Assembly (NCBI GenBank): GCA_032358165.1
Contig: JAALGY010000047.1
Coordinates: forward strand, 1 to 64,000
Source of the DNA: Diplosphaera chodatii
Lineage: Eukaryota; Chlorophyta; Trebouxiophyceae; Prasiolales; Stichococcaceae
Direction of reading: 5' to 3'
DNA length: 64,000 nucleotides
Below the pieces are notes generated by a model, which worked only from the letters and a program-made list of their open reading frames with translations, had not been told where the DNA came from and did not search any database. Made by a program: the position numbers and the translations under genes. Of the stretch, positions 62,401-64,000 are shown one piece after another. Position 1 is the stretch's first letter. Every line of letters begins with the position of its first letter.

Positions 62401-62724
62401 CCGATGCTTCAGACCGGCAGTGTACCCGCAATCAAGAAGCCAGCGCCCAAGCCGACACGCAAAGCGGCGCGCAAGCCGACGCGCAAGCCGACCCGCAAGC
62501 CGACGCGCAAGCCGACACGCAAGCCGACCCGCAAGCCGACGCGCAAGCGGCCGACGCCCAAGCGGCGGCCAACTCGCAAGCTGCCCAAGGCCTGCGGCGG
62601 CAAGTGCGGCAAGAAGAAGCCTGCCACGCCCCGGAAGGCAGCCCCGCTGCGGCAGCGGCCCACCCGGAAGCGGACGCTGCCAAAGGCGTGCGGCGGCAAG
62701 TGTGGGAAGCCCAAGCGCGGATAG
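59459..62724 (+). CDS. Secreted M43 (pappalysin-type) zinc metalloprotease with Lys-Pro-Thr-Arg tail
   Basis: Eleven plus-strand exons close in phase to 544 residues: 59459-59899, 60022-60114, 60237-60351, 60529-60652, 60846-60962, 61196-61333, 61487-61572, 61700-61784, 61971-62001, 62154-62223 and 62390-62724. A signal segment (LFSLAALAALLTALPAATAC) is followed by a propeptide ending KCAFDEDEE. The catalytic domain has [33 protein letters not shown] and the zinc site HESGHWLGLNH (HExxHxxxxxH). The Met-turn equivalent is FMGYTYDACM. The tail is made of KPTR units and contains LPKACGGKCGK twice, the second time at the C-terminus (LPKACGGKCGKPKRG). ATGs at 59396 and 59498 are alternative starts; the one at 59498 would place the signal peptide at the N-terminus. 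It is a paralogue of the gene at 41755-45154. An extracellular matrix or cell-wall role is inferred. Confidence 0.88.
62446..62560 (+). repeat. 12-bp tandem repeat encoding Lys-Pro-Thr-Arg units
   Basis: Units of the form CGCAAGCCGACN repeat about seven times in frame inside the last exon of the second M43 gene. They give a strongly basic KPTR stretch just before the cysteine motifs. Confidence 0.85.
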
Positions 62725-64000
62725 ATCATCGCAATAGCAGCTGGTCAGCGGAGCACTCGAAAAAGGCAGCGGCAGAGTAGGTGTCAGATAGCAGGCTAGG
62801 TCAGCACTGAACAGCTGTGACCAGTAGCAATGGAAGCTGGATATTATTGAGTGGGAGTGTCATTTTGCTTTCATTTTGTGTTTGAAAGCACTGATGCAGG
62901 TCATCAGCAGGGCTCCGATGTTCGTACTTCCACCTGATGGAACCCCAGCCATGTGTAATTGATTTCTATGCTTGGGGGTCTATAGCCATTCCTGCAGCCT
63001 CCATTCCTGCGCGTGCTTTGCCATGTGCCAGAACTCAATCGAAAGAGGAATTGGACCGTATGATGTCTGTAGCTTGAAATGTGGTTACATGCACACCTAA
63101 AGTAAGATCTGATCAGCATCAGGCGCCTGCTGCAAAGTGCAGCAGATGGCCGTCGTTTGTGTCCTCAAAAAGTGCTGGCAGAATTGCTGCCAAATAATCT
63201 TGCCGTGGCGAACTAGCCAGGGCGTGCGCACACAAATGAAAGGCAACATATCAACGCAGCAACAGACACAATACAAGCAGGGCTGCCAAACGACACGTAT
63301 AACTTCATCAGGAGCATTCTGTGGAAGATGGTGAAATATATCACGCACTCCTGTGCAGATTCACAGTCAACGTATCAAATTGCACACTGATATGAATGGT
63401 CGCACTGATTTGGCTGCTGATCGTGCTGGGAATCTGCAGTGCCGCCGCTTCGTCTACTCTACATGCTGCAGTGTACTCGCAGCCTTCGTTGACCTGGGTA
63501 CACCAGGAGCCCTTGTCTAAACACCTGATGCTGTCTTGATGTTGCTGCGTGGCGAGCTGGGTCTCATTGCTGTTCCTGTGGATCTTGTGTCCACATTGTA
63601 CACGGTGTTCCGAGTTGCGCCCTCTTGAACAGAAGAAGCGTCTTGCGGCCTGACACCCTGGTCGAGGCGACAGCTCAGCAAGGCTGCAGCGTTGCGTTCT
63701 TCAGTCTTCTTGATAGCTGCGTGCCGGCGGCTGCCTCAGCCAGACCCCTCCCTCCGGCTGAAGGCGCGGCGCTGACTCGCCCGGCGCTGACCTGCCACAG
63801 GCCCGTAGTACCACCTGCAGCGACAGGGCACCGTGTCATATGAACGCTTGCTTGCGGATGCAGTCCCCTGCCCGTCTCACCTTGCAGTCACAGAGTCACA
63901 TGTCTATATCTGAGGTGACACACTGCTGTGGTCACCATCCTCACGATGCGGCTGCAGCGGCACTTCCAAGCCAGTCCGAGAGCAGAGTGCAGCGTCAGCT
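62725..64000. other. 3' flank of the second M43 gene; no gene recognised to the window edge
   Basis: Contains the protease 3' UTR with a TGTAA at 62954-62958. The remainder up to 64000 has only short, unsupported frames. A gene starting beyond the window cannot be excluded. Confidence 0.4.
62954..62958 (+). terminator. Putative TGTAA poly(A) signal of the second M43 gene
   Basis: TGTAA, the usual green-algal poly(A) signal, lies about 230 bases downstream of the stop in a comparatively AT-rich stretch. Motif and position fit; transcript ends would be needed to confirm. Confidence 0.45.

Noticed and set aside
63625..63843. A 72-residue frame near the right edge
   Set aside because: No domain, no paired splice sites and ordinary composition for random GC-rich sequence.

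Overview
The window looks like nuclear DNA of a GC-rich, intron-dense green alga, probably a trebouxiophyte. That placement is an inference from gene architecture and composition, not from a marker gene. Every credible gene is split into many short exons, most with donors of the GTGCG or GTGAG type and acceptors ending in CTGCAG. The proteins are rich in Ala, Gln, Pro and Ser runs, and the recognisable ones are eukaryotic. I see no operons, CRISPR arrays or bacterial genes.

Layout, left to right. (1) 1-3065, minus: the 5' and middle part of a WDR44-like WD40 protein running off the left edge. (2) About 3994-4756, plus: a small unrecognised coiled-coil protein. (3) 6672 to about 21372, plus: a giant low-complexity protein of roughly 2,700 residues whose exon phases join almost throughout; it has many Arg-Arg-x-Ser and Ser-Pro sites. 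(4) 22024-23749, plus: an orphan secreted, single-pass membrane protein. (5) 24272-28471, minus: a homologue of TCAIM (DUF4460 plus DUF4461). (6) 29194-40838, minus: a SECA2-type preprotein translocase ATPase with a plastid-type leader. One of its introns holds a tRNA-Asp-like body without an acceptor stem. (7) 41755-45154, minus: a secreted M43 (pappalysin-type) zinc metalloprotease with a long Pro-Thr tail. (8) About 46749-53214, minus: an unrecognised protein with an EF-hand-like segment and two membrane helices. (9) 53769-58026, plus: mannose-6-phosphate isomerase. (10) 59459-62724, plus: a second M43 metalloprotease, paralogous to (7), with a Lys-Pro-Thr-Arg tail.

The genes do not form an obvious pathway. 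Two link to organelle import or function (SECA2 and the TCAIM homologue, neighbours on the same strand), and two are secreted proteases flanking a sugar-nucleotide precursor gene. The most distinctive signal is in the protease pair. Both end in the same short cysteine motif (Lys-Ala-Cys-Gly-Gly-Lys/Arg-Cys-Gly-Lys) after a repeat tail that is Pro-Thr-Arg rich in one and Lys-Pro-Thr-Arg rich in the other. I know of no described sorting or anchoring signal of this form.

Exon boundaries were worked out by eye from reading frame and splice consensus. For the two M43 genes all phases close, giving 615 and 544 residues. Elsewhere individual junctions may be wrong by a few bases or by an exon.
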